Shown here piece by piece: positions 41,149 to 51,237 of a stretch of DNA of 64,000 bases. The DNA comes from Lactobacillus kimbladii (GTDB taxonomy: Bacteria; Bacillota; Bacilli; Lactobacillales; Lactobacillaceae), in NCBI RefSeq assembly GCF_000970755.1, contig NZ_KQ034007.1, positions 352,644-416,643 of the forward strand, written 5' to 3'. The notes under the pieces are model-generated. The model ran no database searches and was not told the origin of the DNA. It saw nothing but the letters and a program-made list of their open reading frames with translations. Position numbers and translations under genes: made by a program. Numbering within the stretch: the stretch's first letter is position 1; each line of letters starts with the position of its first letter.

Positions 41149-41171
41149 AAGAAAAAAATATTAGTGGATTT
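41128..41171. repeat. Inverted repeat flanking the pncB -10 element
   Basis: AAATCCAC (41128-41135) and GTGGATTT (41164-41171), perfect eight-base arms with the TATAAT between them. It may be an operator for an NAD-related regulator or a leader stem. Confidence 0.55.
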
Positions 41172-41186
41172 AGTTAAGAGGACAGA

Positions 41187-42662
41187 ATGTTTTACCAAGA
41201 ATTGGATAAAGATGACTCGTTAACTCTGCATACAGATTTGTATGAAATTAACATGATGTATACCTATTTTAAAAAAGGAATTTCAGAACGCAACGCGGTT
41301 TTTGAGGTTTACTACCGTAAAGAGCCGTTTGGCAATGGGTATTCTGTTTATGCAGGATTAGAACACGTCATTTTATATTTACAAAACCTGAAATTTAAAG
41401 AAAGTGACTTAAAATATTTAAAAGAAGAAATTGGCTATGATGATGATTTTATTGATTATCTGCGCCAATTGAAACTAAAGCTTACTGTAAGGTCGATGCC
41501 CGAAGGAGAGATTGCTTTTGCCAATGAACCTTTGCTTCAAGTTGAAGGGCCACTGGCTCAATGTCAATTAGTTGAAACCGCCATTTTAAACATTATTAAT
41601 TATCAAACGTTGTTAGCAACTAAAGCTGCTCGTGTCAAGCTAGCCGTGCAAGGTGACGGTGTCATGGAATTTGGTACTAGACGTGCACAGGAAGCAGATG
41701 CTGCAATTTGGGGTACTCGTGCAGCTTATATCGGTGGTTTCGACTCAACCAGCAATGTTCGTGCCGGTAAGTTGTTTGGGATTCCCGTTTCTGGTACCCA
41801 TGCTCATTCATTAGTTGAGGCATTTGGCAGTGAATATGAAGCATTTAAAGCTTATGCAGAAACGCATAAAGACTGCGTTTTTCTTGTCGATACGTATGAT
41901 ACCGTCAGAAGTGGTGTACCAAATGCTATCCGTGTTGCCAATGAAATGGGTGATAGGATAAACTTTCAAGGCGTGCGCATAGATTCTGGTGACATGGCTT
42001 ATATTTCCAAACAAGTTCGCCATGAACTGGATAATGCCGGCTATACCAACGCCAAAATTTTTGCTTCAAATGATTTGGATGAAACGACGATTACCAGTTT
42101 GAAAATGCAGGGAGCCAAAATTGATGTTTGGGGCATTGGCACCAAATATATTACGGCTTATGACCAGCCAGCTTTAGGGGCCGTTTATAAATTGGTTTCA
42201 ATTGAAGATGATCAGCACCATATGCGTGATACATTAAAAATTTCTTCAAATGTGGAAAAAGTCTCAACTCCCGGTAAAAAGCAGGTTTGGCGTATTTCAG
42301 CCAATACCGAAAAGAAAAATGAGGGTGACTGGATTGCACGTGCCGGTGTGGATCCGCGAAAATTTGATTCACTTTATATGTTTCATCCGCAATATACTTA
42401 TATTAACAAAGTAGTAACGGATTATACTGCTGAGCCGCTTTTAAAAGATATTTTTGTGAATGGCCAGTTAAAATATCACAAGCCTAAATTAAGAAATATC
42501 AAAAACTTTTGTGCTGCTAATTTAGATGGTCTTTGGGATGAATATAAACGAAGTTTGAACCCACAGGAATACCCTGTCGATCTTTCTCAAGATTTGTATG
42601 ACAGTAAAATGAATATCATTCAGGATATTCGGACAAATATTAACAAGGGAGATATCAGATGA
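41187..42662 (+). CDS. pncB: Nicotinate phosphoribosyltransferase
   Basis: A 491-residue enzyme converting nicotinate and PRPP to nicotinate mononucleotide, the first step of NAD salvage. Seen are [50 protein letters not shown] and [14 protein letters not shown]. The ATG at 41187 has AAGAGGACAG. Its stop overlaps the nadE start, so the two NAD-salvage enzymes are translationally coupled. Lactobacilli generally depend on external nicotinate, consistent with salvage only. Confidence 0.95.
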   Translation: MFYQELDKDDSLTLHTDLYEINMMYTYFKKGISERNAVFEVYYRKEPFGNGYSVYAGLEHVILYLQNLKFKESDLKYLKEEIGYDDDFIDYLRQLKLKLTVRSMPEGEIAFANEPLLQVEGPLAQCQLVETAILNIINYQTLLATKAARVKLAVQGDGVMEFGTRRAQEADAAIWGTRAAYIGGFDSTSNVRAGKLFGIPVSGTHAHSLVEAFGSEYEAFKAYAETHKDCVFLVDTYDTVRSGVPNAIRVANEMGDRINFQGVRIDSGDMAYISKQVRHELDNAGYTNAKIFASNDLDETTITSLKMQGAKIDVWGIGTKYITAYDQPALGAVYKLVSIEDDQHHMRDTLKISSNVEKVSTPGKKQVWRISANTEKKNEGDWIARAGVDPRKFDSLYMFHPQYTYINKVVTDYTAEPLLKDIFVNGQLKYHKPKLRNIKNFCAANLDGLWDEYKRSLNPQEYPVDLSQDLYDSKMNIIQDIRTNINKGDIR

Positions 42663-43492
42663 TGAGACCACTGCAAAAAGAAATAATAAAATATGAGCAT
42701 GTTTTGCCTCAAATTGATCCGCAAAAAGAAGTTAGACGTTCAGTTGATTTTTTAAAAGATTATCTCAAAGCAAATACCTTCTTAAAGTCTTATGTGCTGG
42801 GTATTTCTGGTGGGCAAGATTCCACGTTAGCAGGAAAATTATGCCAAATGGCAATTACAGAGATGCGCGCTGAAACGGGCGATAGTTCATATCAATTTAT
42901 TGCAGTGCGCTTGCCTTATGGCGTTCAGGCCGATGCACAAGATGCACAAGAAGCTGTAACATTTCAAAAGCCTGACCAGGATTTAACAGTCAATATTAAA
43001 CCAGCTGTTGATGCTTTAGTAGCCAGTTTGAATGAAGCTGGACAGCAGATCACAGATTTCAATAAAGGCAATATAAAAGCGCGCGAGCGTATGGTAGTCC
43101 AATATGCTATTGCTGGTGCTCACAATGGTGCGGTAGTTGGTACAGATCATGCGGCTGAAAATTTTAGCGGTTTTTATACTAAATACGGCGATGGTGCAGC
43201 GGACCTGACCCCACTTTTCCGTTTAGATAAACGTCAAGGTAAGCAGATGCTTAAATTTTTAAATTGTCCAGAGCACTTGTATCAAAAAGCGCCGACGGCA
43301 GATTTGGAAGAAAATAAGCCAGGTTTACCAGACGAGACTGCACTGGGAGTCAGTTACAGGGATGTTGATGATTATTTGGAAGGTCGGACGGTATCTGAAA
43401 CAGCCGCAGAGAAAATCGAATCGCTATGGCGTAAAAGTGAACATAAGAGACACTTGCCTGTAACCATCTTTGATGATTTTTACCGTAAATAG
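42659..43492 (+). CDS. nadE: NH3-dependent NAD+ synthetase
   Basis: A 277-residue enzyme that amidates nicotinate adenine dinucleotide to NAD. The ATP-binding P-loop is [14 protein letters not shown]; further motifs are [52 protein letters not shown] and [13 protein letters not shown]. It overlaps pncB by four bases, with AAGGGAGAT upstream; two adjacent ATG codons (42659, 42662) are possible starts. No glutaminase domain is present, hence the ammonia-using class. Confidence 0.96.
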   Translation: MMRPLQKEIIKYEHVLPQIDPQKEVRRSVDFLKDYLKANTFLKSYVLGISGGQDSTLAGKLCQMAITEMRAETGDSSYQFIAVRLPYGVQADAQDAQEAVTFQKPDQDLTVNIKPAVDALVASLNEAGQQITDFNKGNIKARERMVVQYAIAGAHNGAVVGTDHAAENFSGFYTKYGDGAADLTPLFRLDKRQGKQMLKFLNCPEHLYQKAPTADLEENKPGLPDETALGVSYRDVDDYLEGRTVSETAAEKIESLWRKSEHKRHLPVTIFDDFYRK

Positions 43493-43538
43493 AGATATTG
43501 AATTCTTTATTTATAAATTTTTTCAAGTTAACCAATTA

Positions 43539-43566
43539 TTGACAAAAACTGTGCAAGTAGTACAAT
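43539..43566 (+). promoter_or_regulatory. Promoter of the alaS T-box transcript
   Basis: TTGACA (43539-43544), 16 bases and TACAAT (43561-43566). Confidence 0.65.
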
Positions 43567-43572
43567 TACTGA

Positions 43573-43765
43573 TAACTTAAGATATGTTTTTTAAGATTAG
43601 CAGTTCAAAGAGAGAATCGACTGGTGAAAAAGATTTACTGCTGCTTAAAAAGTGCTCCTTAAAGTTCAATAATTAAAATTAATTAAGAGGTAACAAGCAC
43701 TGTTGCAATTGAGGTGGTACCGCGTTTAAAGGCGTCCTTAAGATAAGCAACGGTGTTTTTATTTT
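43573..43765 (+). ncRNA. T-box riboswitch upstream of alaS
   Basis: The T-box core AGGTGGTACCGCG (43712-43724) is intact. Upstream is a stem-I region with AGAGAGAAT and ACTGGTGAAAAAG. The terminator pairs CACTGTTGC (43698-43706) with GCAACGGTG (43747-43755), followed by TTTTTATTTT, and encloses the T-box. Uncharged tRNA-Ala should stabilise the antiterminator and switch on alaS. The exact specifier codon could not be fixed; GCT triplets lie near 43642 and 43663. Confidence 0.9.
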
Positions 43766-43787
43766 GACAAAAAGGGAGATATATTTG

Positions 43788-46427
43788 ATGAAGAAACTGA
43801 CAAGTTCAGAGTTTAGACAGATGTTTTTGGATTTCTTCAAGCAGCACGGTCACATGGTATTGCCCAGTCAATCTTTAATCCCGCAGGATGATCCAACATT
43901 GCTGTGGATAAACTCTGGTGTGGCAACGATGAAGAAATATTTTGACGGCTCAGTAGTGCCTGAGAATCACCGCATTACCAGTTCACAAAAGTCTATTAGA
44001 ACCAATGATATTGAAAATGTGGGGAAAACTGCCAGACATCAAACTTTTTTTGAAATGTTGGGTAACTTTTCTGTGGGTGATTACTTCAAAAAAGAAGCAA
44101 TTACCTGGGCTTGGGAATTTTTAACCAGCCCTGACTGGCTTGACTTAGATCAGGAAAAGCTATACTGCACTGTTTATCCTAAAGATACAGAAGCCCAAAA
44201 AATATGGTTACAAGTTGGCATGCCAGAAGATCATATTGTTAAATTAGAAGAAAATTTCTGGGATATTGGTGAAGGTCCTTGTGGTCCTGACTCTGAAATC
44301 TTTTATGATCGTGGTCAGGAAAATAACGATGTGGCAGAAGATGATCCGGAAAACTTCCCTGGTGGTGAAAATGCCCGCTATTTGGAAATTTGGAATATCG
44401 TCTTTTCACAATACAATCACTTGGCAAATGGCAAGTATGTTGATCAACCACACAAGAATATTGATACCGGTATGGGCTTAGAGCGTGTTTTGTCTATTTT
44501 ACAGGATGCACCAACTAACTTTGAAACTGATCTCTTTTTGCCAATTATTCACGAAACTGAAAAAATGACTGCAGCTAAAAAGTACGGTTCAAATAAGGCA
44601 GATACCACCGCTTTTAAGATTATTGCCGATCACGTACGGACTGTCAGTTTTGCCATTGCGGATGGCGCTCTGCCGTCAAATACTGGCAGAGGCTATGTTT
44701 TACGGCGCTTGATTCGGCGCGCTGATTTAAATGGTCAGCGTTTAGGCATTAAGGGTGCCTTTCTTTACAAGTTGGTTCCAGTAGTCGGCAAGATTATGGA
44801 GAGTCATTACCCAGAGGTTACAGAGCAAAAGGACTTCATTGCCAAAGTAATCAAGAATGAGGAAGAAAGGTTCCAGTTAACTCTTGAATCGGGCTTAACT
44901 CTACTTGATGACTTGATTGCAAGTGCACAAAAGTCGGAAGATAAAACTATTACCGGTAAAGATGCATTCAAGTTGTTTGATACTTATGGTTTCCCCTACG
45001 AACTTACCTTTGAAACTGCCCAAGATGCAGGCTTAAAAGTTGATCAAAAGGGCTTTGATGCTGAAATGGCTGCTCAAAAAGATCGTGCTCGTAAAGCTCG
45101 CGGTAATTTGCAATCAATGAGCTCTCAAGATGAAACTCTGATGAACTTAAAGGATAAGTCAGAATTTGAATATGGCGTTTATGAAGAAAAACACGCAAAA
45201 TTAGTTGATATTATAGTTGATGATCAGTTAGTTGATAAAGCAGATGGCGATAATGCCGTTTTGATTTTTGATAAGACTCCATTTTATGGTGAACGTGGTG
45301 GTCAGGTAGCCGATCACGGTAATATCTATGATCAGGAAGGAGAACTTGTTGCCCAGGTAACCGATGTGCAACATGCGCCAAATGATCAAAATATGCATTT
45401 TGTCGATGTGATTTTACCTCTGACAAAAGGTGAGGAATATACTCTAAAGATCGACAGAGTTCGTCGCGAAGGTCTGCGCCATTCTCATACTGCCACGCAC
45501 TTATTACATGCAGCTTTGAGAAGCGTACTTGGTGAACATACTCATCAAGCCGGCAGTTTGGTTGAACCCGATTATTTGCGCTTTGACTTTACTGCACTTG
45601 AACCAATGACTGACAAAGAAATTAAGTCAGTTGAAAATTTGGTAAACCAAAAAATCTGGGAAGCAATTGATGTCAAAACTACCATTACTGACCCTGATAC
45701 AGGTAGAAAAATGGGTGCTCTAGCTTTGTTTGACGGTAAATATGGTGATAAAGTTCGTGTTGTCCAAATAGAAGATTTTTCTATTGAATTCTGTGGTGGT
45801 ACTCATTGTGCCAATACTAACCAGATTGGTATTTTTAAAATTACTTCTGAATCTGCTATTGGTGCAGGAATGAGAAGAATTGAAGCAGTTGTTTCTAAAA
45901 AAGCTTATGAATATTTAGCTAATAGGTCTGAACTGTTAGATGAGATTCAAGCAGAAGTAAAATCAACTAAACCAGAAGATATTATTGATAAGGTTGATTC
46001 GCTTGAAAAAGACCTGCATGACAGTCAAAAGCAGGTTGAAGACTTGAACTTGCAAATTAATCAAAGTAAAGCCAACTCTATTTTTGATAATGTAGAGCAG
46101 GTCGGTGATTTATCTGTTATTGCACAAAGAGTTGATGTTAACGGAATGAATGATTTGCGTGAATTCGCTGATACTTGGAAGAGTGACCAAAAGTCAGATG
46201 TACTGATTTTAGCTACCGCTAGTGATGGCAAGGCCAATATGATTATCAGTTTAGGTGATAAGGCCTTAGCAAAGGGGCTTAAAGCTGGTGATCTGATTAA
46301 GCAAGCCGCTCCAATCTTTGGCGGTGGCGGTGGCGGTCGACCAAATATGGCTCAAGCCGGTGGTAAAAAACCTGAAGGCCTCGAAAAAGCTATCCAGACA
46401 GTGATTACAGCGATTGCAAAAAATTAA
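43788..46427 (+). CDS. alaS: Alanyl-tRNA synthetase
   Basis: An 879-residue class II synthetase. The N-terminal catalytic core carries LTSSEFRQMFLDFFKQHGHMVLPS, ARHQTFFEMLGNFSVGDYFK and GLERVLSIL. The editing domain has HSHTATHLLHAAL and the CGGTHCANT zinc motif, and the C-terminal oligomerisation domain ends with the glycine run FGGGGGGRPNMAQAGG. The ATG at 43788 is chosen with AAAGGGAGAT; the frame opens at 43764 inside the terminator. It is controlled by the T-box and leads an operon with ireB, ruvX and a DUF1292 gene. Confidence 0.97.
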   Translation: MKKLTSSEFRQMFLDFFKQHGHMVLPSQSLIPQDDPTLLWINSGVATMKKYFDGSVVPENHRITSSQKSIRTNDIENVGKTARHQTFFEMLGNFSVGDYFKKEAITWAWEFLTSPDWLDLDQEKLYCTVYPKDTEAQKIWLQVGMPEDHIVKLEENFWDIGEGPCGPDSEIFYDRGQENNDVAEDDPENFPGGENARYLEIWNIVFSQYNHLANGKYVDQPHKNIDTGMGLERVLSILQDAPTNFETDLFLPIIHETEKMTAAKKYGSNKADTTAFKIIADHVRTVSFAIADGALPSNTGRGYVLRRLIRRADLNGQRLGIKGAFLYKLVPVVGKIMESHYPEVTEQKDFIAKVIKNEEERFQLTLESGLTLLDDLIASAQKSEDKTITGKDAFKLFDTYGFPYELTFETAQDAGLKVDQKGFDAEMAAQKDRARKARGNLQSMSSQDETLMNLKDKSEFEYGVYEEKHAKLVDIIVDDQLVDKADGDNAVLIFDKTPFYGERGGQVADHGNIYDQEGELVAQVTDVQHAPNDQNMHFVDVILPLTKGEEYTLKIDRVRREGLRHSHTATHLLHAALRSVLGEHTHQAGSLVEPDYLRFDFTALEPMTDKEIKSVENLVNQKIWEAIDVKTTITDPDTGRKMGALALFDGKYGDKVRVVQIEDFSIEFCGGTHCANTNQIGIFKITSESAIGAGMRRIEAVVSKKAYEYLANRSELLDEIQAEVKSTKPEDIIDKVDSLEKDLHDSQKQVEDLNLQINQSKANSIFDNVEQVGDLSVIAQRVDVNGMNDLREFADTWKSDQKSDVLILATASDGKANMIISLGDKALAKGLKAGDLIKQAAPIFGGGGGGRPNMAQAGGKKPEGLEKAIQTVITAIAKN

Positions 46428-46479
46428 TTAATTGAGTTTATACTATTTTTCAAGTAAAATTGTGCTAGGAGGAAAGATT

Positions 46480-46737
46480 ATGAGTTCGCTAGATAAGACA
46501 ATGCACTTTGACTTTAATGAAAACAAAGGCAAAAACGTTCATGATACTCTGCAAGATGTTTATAATGCTCTAGAAGAGAAGGGCTATAATCCAGTTAATC
46601 AGATTGTTGGGTATTTGCTGTCTGGCGATCCGGCTTATATTCCACGGCATAATGATGCTCGTAATTTAATTTTAAAACACGAACGTGATGAAATTATTGA
46701 AGAGCTTGTCAAAAATTATCTTGGAAAAGATAAATAA
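46480..46737 (+). CDS. ireB: IreB/UPF0297 family regulatory phosphoprotein
   Basis: An 85-residue small cytosolic protein ([56 protein letters not shown]). The family includes enterococcal IreB, a substrate of the PASTA kinase IreK that influences cephalosporin tolerance. TMHF near the start matches the phosphorylated region of that protein. The site TAGGAGGAAAG supports the ATG at 46480. The order alaS-ireB-ruvX-DUF1292 is conserved in Firmicutes. Its stop overlaps the ruvX start by one base. Confidence 0.93.
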   Translation: MSSLDKTMHFDFNENKGKNVHDTLQDVYNALEEKGYNPVNQIVGYLLSGDPAYIPRHNDARNLILKHERDEIIEELVKNYLGKDK

Positions 46738-47165
46738 TGCGACTAGTTGGTTTAGATGTTGGATCGAAGACAGTAGGAGTTGCGATCAGTGATGAATTAG
46801 GTGTTACTGCACAAATGCTTGAAACTATTCCTATTGATGAAACGCGCTATAATTTTGGTATGCGTGCAATTAAAAAGATTGTGCGCCAATATGAACCAAA
46901 AGGTTTTGTCTTAGGGTTGCCTAAAAATATGGATGGCTCTTCAGGCGCTGCGGTTTTGCGGAGTAAGGCTTATGGTGAAAGGCTGGAAAAGAAGTTTAAC
47001 TTACCAGTGCACTATTCTGATGAAAGACTAACTACAGTTGAATCTGAACGGGTTTTAGTTGAGAAAGCAGGCATGCATAACCGCCATCAGCGTAAAAAAG
47101 TAATTGACCAAATGGCCGCTGTCTTGATTTTGCAAAATTATTTAGATCTAAACCGAAAGGATTAA
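46737..47165 (+). CDS. ruvX: Putative Holliday junction resolvase YqgF/RuvX
   Basis: A 142-residue RNase H-fold nuclease. Motifs [30 protein letters not shown] and the C-terminal [13 protein letters not shown] and [17 protein letters not shown] are those of RuvX/YqgF, thought to resolve recombination intermediates or process pre-16S rRNA. It shares one base with ireB and is followed two bases later by the DUF1292 gene. Confidence 0.94.
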   Translation: MRLVGLDVGSKTVGVAISDELGVTAQMLETIPIDETRYNFGMRAIKKIVRQYEPKGFVLGLPKNMDGSSGAAVLRSKAYGERLEKKFNLPVHYSDERLTTVESERVLVEKAGMHNRHQRKKVIDQMAAVLILQNYLDLNRKD

Positions 47166-47166
47166 T

Positions 47167-47472
47167 ATGACACAAGAAGTTAACGGTGATGACCGTCAAA
47201 TTACCTTGATTGATGATCAAGGTAACGAAGAATTATATGAAATTTTATTTACATTTCATTCTGATGACTATGATAAATCATATGTCTTGCTTTATCCGGC
47301 AGCTGCTAGTGATGATGAGGAAATTGAAGTTTTGGCCTTTAGTTATGACTCCGATTCCGCAGGTGACGTCACTAGCAGTGATTTACACGAGATTGAAGCG
47401 GATGATGAATGGAATATGGTCCAAGGAGTTTTGAACACATTTTTGGACGATGACCGATTAAGTGGTGAATAA
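47167..47472 (+). CDS. DUF1292 family protein (YrzB)
   Basis: A 101-residue acidic cytosolic protein (ITLIDDQGNEELYEILFTFHSDDYDKSYVLLYPA ... DEWNMVQGVLNTFLDD). It matches DUF1292/YrzB, usually the last gene after ruvX. The function is unknown. A terminator follows. Confidence 0.92.
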   Translation: MTQEVNGDDRQITLIDDQGNEELYEILFTFHSDDYDKSYVLLYPAAASDDEEIEVLAFSYDSDSAGDVTSSDLHEIEADDEWNMVQGVLNTFLDDDRLSGE

Positions 47473-47473
47473 G

Positions 47474-47499
47474 AAAGACTGGCTAGGCCAGCCTTTTTT
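47474..47499 (+). terminator. Terminator of the alaS operon
   Basis: AAG-CTGGC pairs with GCCAG-CTT around a TAG loop with one mismatch, followed by five T. Confidence 0.75.
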
Positions 47500-47525
47500 A
47501 TTCAAGATTGATAATTTAGAAACTA

Positions 47526-49880
47526 ATGAATGATAAAATATTAAAGATTTTAGAATTTGCAAAAATTACTGAACAATTGCAGCAAATGGCAATTACTACA
47601 CCAGCTAAAATGGCGGCTAAGAGTCTTGTACCAAGTAATGACTTTACTCAGGTTGAACGTGCTTTAAAACAGACATTGGCTGGAGCTGATATTTTACGTG
47701 TTAAAGGGCAGCTGCCTTTAACAGATTTTGCTGATGTTGAGCCAAGTATTAAACGTTTGCGGATCAAAGCAAATTTGAACGCTAAAGAGTTGGGTAACAT
47801 ATTACTGGTTTTAGCACTTGCAAATGAAATAAACGAATTTTTTAGCGATGTTGATGAAGAAAAATTGGATTTAACGGCAATAGATTCGATTTTAATGCAA
47901 TTGGACGTGCCTCAGTCACTGTTTAAGCAACTTAATCGTTCGCTGGATTTTGACGGGGAAGTTCTTGATACTGCTTCTAGCGAATTATCGCATTTACGGC
48001 GCGAAATCAAAAACAATGATGCTGAAATCAAAGAGAAAATGGACAGCTACACCAAAGGAAATAGCAGCAAGTATTTATCTGAACAAATCGTAACTATTCG
48101 TGACGAAAGATATGTTATTCCAGTTAAGCAAGAATACCGCAATAAATTTGGTGGCGTTGTTCACGATCAGAGTGCCAGTGGCCAAACTTTATTTATTGAG
48201 CCGAGTGCAGTTTTAAATCTTAACAATCGTCAGCAAAATCTTTTGGCACAAGAAAGGCGAGAAGTTAGGCGAATCTTACGCAATCTGTCTGATTTAGTGC
48301 GCCCAGAAGTTGATAGTATAGATGCCATTGCAACTTCTCTGGTTGAACTTGATTTCATCCAGGCCAAAGCAAGGCTGGCTCGCGCAATGAAGGCAACTGA
48401 ACCGCAACTGACTAATGATCAGTCATTTTTATTTTTACAGGCGCGACATCCTTTAATCGACCCTAAAAAAGTGGTTGCCAACGACATTCGCCTTGGTGAA
48501 GATTACGATACGATGCTGATAACTGGTCCCAATACTGGTGGAAAAACTATTACCTTAAAAACTGCTGGAATTTTACAATTGATGGCCCAGTCAGGATTAT
48601 TTATCCCGGCAGCAGAAGGCAGTAAAGCGGGAGTCTTTAGGGATATTTGCGCTGATATTGGGGATGAGCAATCTATTGAGCAATCACTCAGCACTTTTTC
48701 TTCACATATTAACGATATTGTTAAGATAATGAAAAATGTTGATGCTCAAACTCTTGTTTTAATTGATGAAATTGGAGCTGGGACTGATCCAGAAGAAGGA
48801 GCCAGTCTTGCAATTAGTATTTTGGATTTTTTACGTCAGAAAAAGGCTAAAATAATCGTTACCACACACTACCCAGAACTTAAACTTTATGGTTATAATC
48901 GGAAAAAGACGACTAATGCTTCAATGGAATTTGATCTTAAAACACTGTCTCCAACCTATCGTTTACAAATTGGTATCCCCGGTCACAGTAATGCTTTTGC
49001 AATTGCTCGCAGGTTGGGGATGCGTGAGGATGTGGTTAAAAACGCTCAAGGGTTAATGAGTGACGAAAATGTTGATATTAACCAAATGATTACCGAGTTG
49101 ACCAAACAGACAAAAGCTGCTTCAGATGCCCGCAGTCATTTAACAACTAGTCTTGATCGCGCTAAAAAGCTTGAACTGAAGCTGCAGCAGGCATTGGATT
49201 GGTATAATCAGCGTGTGCAAAAACAATTAGAATTTGCCCAGGAAAGAGCTAATGAAGTGGTCGCTAAAAGTCGTAAAAAGGCGGATAAAATCATAGCTCA
49301 GCTTGAACAGCAAAAGGGCAATGTCAAACAAAATGAGGTGATTGCTGCTAAGGGTGAATTTAATCAACTTGCGCGGCAAAATGAAAATTTGGCTCACAAC
49401 CGTGTTTTGCAACGTGAAAAAAGACGACATCATGTCAATGTGGGTGATAAAGTAAAAGTACTGTCGTACGGACAAACTGGTACAATTACTAAAAAATTAT
49501 CTGAACACGAATATGAAGTCCAAATGGGCATCATTAAAGTTAAAGTCAGTGACCGCGACATTGAAAAAATCGGTTCCCAAAAAGAGTCGCGGACTCACCA
49601 ACAAGTTCGCGCTGTTAGTGCAAGCAGAAGAAGCAATGTGAGAAGTGAGCTTGACTTGCGCGGTCAGCGATATGATGAAGCGATGACTAATCTTGATCGG
49701 TATATTGACTCTGTACTGCTTGCAGGGCTTGATGTTGTAACCATCATTCACGGCATTGGAACTGGTGCAATTAGAAAAGGCGTTTGGCAGTATTTAAAGT
49801 CAAGCAAGCATGTAAAAAGTTATAATTACGCTCCGGCAAATGAGGGCGGTAATGGTGCTACTATTGTTCATTTACAATAA
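47526..49880 (+). CDS. mutS2: MutS2 endonuclease/recombination-suppressor protein
   Basis: A 784-residue MutS2 (RqcU-type). The ATPase core has the Walker A ITGPNTGGKTITLKT, the ABC-type DEQSIEQSLSTFSSH and Walker B TLVLIDEIGAGTDPEEG. A KOW-like segment follows, and a C-terminal Smr domain (ELDLRGQRYDEAMTNLDRYID ... IIHGIGTGAIRKGV). In Firmicutes this family has been tied to recombination control and to splitting collided ribosomes. The ATG at 47526 has only a weak ribosome site. trxA follows behind its own promoter. Confidence 0.96.
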   Translation: MNDKILKILEFAKITEQLQQMAITTPAKMAAKSLVPSNDFTQVERALKQTLAGADILRVKGQLPLTDFADVEPSIKRLRIKANLNAKELGNILLVLALANEINEFFSDVDEEKLDLTAIDSILMQLDVPQSLFKQLNRSLDFDGEVLDTASSELSHLRREIKNNDAEIKEKMDSYTKGNSSKYLSEQIVTIRDERYVIPVKQEYRNKFGGVVHDQSASGQTLFIEPSAVLNLNNRQQNLLAQERREVRRILRNLSDLVRPEVDSIDAIATSLVELDFIQAKARLARAMKATEPQLTNDQSFLFLQARHPLIDPKKVVANDIRLGEDYDTMLITGPNTGGKTITLKTAGILQLMAQSGLFIPAAEGSKAGVFRDICADIGDEQSIEQSLSTFSSHINDIVKIMKNVDAQTLVLIDEIGAGTDPEEGASLAISILDFLRQKKAKIIVTTHYPELKLYGYNRKKTTNASMEFDLKTLSPTYRLQIGIPGHSNAFAIARRLGMREDVVKNAQGLMSDENVDINQMITELTKQTKAASDARSHLTTSLDRAKKLELKLQQALDWYNQRVQKQLEFAQERANEVVAKSRKKADKIIAQLEQQKGNVKQNEVIAAKGEFNQLARQNENLAHNRVLQREKRRHHVNVGDKVKVLSYGQTGTITKKLSEHEYEVQMGIIKVKVSDRDIEKIGSQKESRTHQQVRAVSASRRSNVRSELDLRGQRYDEAMTNLDRYIDSVLLAGLDVVTIIHGIGTGAIRKGVWQYLKSSKHVKSYNYAPANEGGNGATIVHLQ

Positions 49881-49890
49881 AATGCTTTAC

Positions 49891-49919
49891 TTGTAAAAAG
49901 TAAGTTTGCTTGCTATAAT
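49891..49919 (+). promoter_or_regulatory. Promoter of trxA
   Basis: TTGTAA (49891-49896), 17 bases and TATAAT (49914-49919). Confidence 0.65.
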
Positions 49920-49965
49920 GAAAATATCAATAGATAACTATTTTTTCCTTAAAGGAGGGTTTTTC

Positions 49966-50277
49966 ATGGTTGATGAGCTTACAGATCAAAACTTTGAAGA
50001 AGAAACAAAAGACGGTGTGGTTTTAACAGATTTTTGGGCAACCTGGTGTGGTCCTTGTAAAATGCAATCACCAGTTGTTGATGAACTGGCTGAAGAGCGT
50101 CAAGACGTTAAATTTACCAAAATGGATGTTGATCAAAATAAGGAAGTACCAAGCTCTCTGGGAGTAATGGCCATTCCCACTTTATTAATTAAAAAGAATG
50201 GTGAAATTGTGGACCGGATTACCGGCTATACTCCAAAAGCAAAACTGAGTCAGATTTTGGATCAATACACAAAATAA
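49966..50277 (+). CDS. trxA: Thioredoxin
   Basis: A 103-residue cytosolic disulfide reductase with the active site WCGPC in TDFWATWCGPCKMQSP and the cis-proline segment VMAIPTLLI. The site AAAGGAGGG fits the ATG at 49966; the upstream open frame overlaps the promoter. It lies directly after mutS2, as in many lactobacilli. Confidence 0.96.
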   Translation: MVDELTDQNFEEETKDGVVLTDFWATWCGPCKMQSPVVDELAEERQDVKFTKMDVDQNKEVPSSLGVMAIPTLLIKKNGEIVDRITGYTPKAKLSQILDQYTK

Positions 50278-50306
50278 AAAATTCCTGCTTTTGCAGGAAT
50301 TTTTTT
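50276..50306. terminator. Bidirectional terminator between trxA and mscL
   Basis: AAAAATTCCTGC-TTTT-GCAGGAATTTTT is a perfect 12-base stem with A and T runs on both sides. Confidence 0.9.
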
Positions 50307-50676
50307 AATTGCTTTTTTCTTTTAATAAGTCCCGAATTTCTTTGAGATAGTCTTCAGCAGATGGACCAGCAGGTTGTTGCTGCTCATTGTGTCTCATTAC
50401 TTTATTGACGGCTTTGACTAGTAAAAAAACTATGAATGCTATAATCAGGAAATTAATTACAGTATTGATAAATTCACCGTATTTAAATGTGGCACCACCG
50501 GCTTTAAATACCAAATTGGATAGATCTATTTTTCCGATAAATAGCCCTAAAAGTGGGTTAATCAAATTATTTACCAAAGAATTAACAATGTTGGTAAAAG
50601 CTCCACCAATAATTACACCCACAGCTAGATCAATAACATTACCACGTTGAATAAATTCTTTAAATTCTCTAAGCAT
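50305..50676 (-). CDS. mscL: Large-conductance mechanosensitive channel
   Basis: A 123-residue MscL that opens under membrane tension to protect against hypo-osmotic shock. The N-terminal MLREFKEFIQRGNVIDLAVGVIIGGAFTNIVNSLVNNLI is diagnostic. A second helix (FINTVINFLIIAFIVFLLVKAVN) and a charged C-terminal helix follow. GGAGGAAA precedes the start. It stops at the shared terminator with trxA. Confidence 0.96.
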   Translation of the reverse strand: MLREFKEFIQRGNVIDLAVGVIIGGAFTNIVNSLVNNLINPLLGLFIGKIDLSNLVFKAGGATFKYGEFINTVINFLIIAFIVFLLVKAVNKVMRHNEQQQPAGPSAEDYLKEIRDLLKEKSN

Positions 50677-50748
50677 TTTATTTCCTCCATTCTTACTTTA
50701 ATCATATTGCAAAAATAGCAAAAGACTAAATTATTTGTTTCTGGAAGT

Positions 50749-51156
50749 TTAATCAAACTTAGCAATTAATTTAACTTCTTTTTTTCGTTCATCAACTTTG
50801 ATTTCGCACTCAGTTGTGCGGCCAGTTTCCTTTTCAATTGCTTCTGCAATGATGCCGGCTTCGAGCGAAAACTCTTGACTGCCACTGTTAATCCGATCGG
50901 TCACATTTTGCCCCTTGAGTTTAAATATTTCTTCGTTGCGATGGGTTCTTGTCTTTTCTAAGCTACCGAATTCTGTGGTTGCAAAGAAACTAACCACATC
51001 TTCAAATGACAACAAATCATATTTACGGGCAATTCGTTTGCCACCCCAATAAAGAATCGCTTCGTTGTCTTTACCTAAAATTGTTGGCAGTAAGAAATCA
51101 CGATAAAGTTGATTCACAAAATAAACATGTTCGTGTTGCTCGTTATTGTTTTGCAT
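50749..51156 (-). CDS. YslB/DUF2507 family protein
   Basis: A 135-residue cytosolic protein of the DUF2507/YslB family with a haem-NO/4-vinyl-reductase-like fold (YFVNQLYRDFLLPTILGKDNEAILYWGGKRIARKYDL ... SLEAGIIAEAIEKETGRTTECEI). In Bacillus it precedes racE. The start is either ATG 51156 or ATG 51168; the site AAAAGGG lies too close to the latter, so 51156 is chosen. It is divergent from murI. Confidence 0.87.
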   Translation of the reverse strand: MQNNNEQHEHVYFVNQLYRDFLLPTILGKDNEAILYWGGKRIARKYDLLSFEDVVSFFATTEFGSLEKTRTHRNEEIFKLKGQNVTDRINSGSQEFSLEAGIIAEAIEKETGRTTECEIKVDERKKEVKLIAKFD

Positions 51157-51237
51157 AAAGAAATTCATCCCTTTTATTTTCTTTTATTTTACCGTAAAAT
51201 TGACTGAAGTATAAATTATTTAGGGGAGACTTTTATA

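Noticed and set aside
41811-42372. Minus-strand frames inside pncB
   Set aside because: Antisense shadows without start signals inside a complete enzyme gene.
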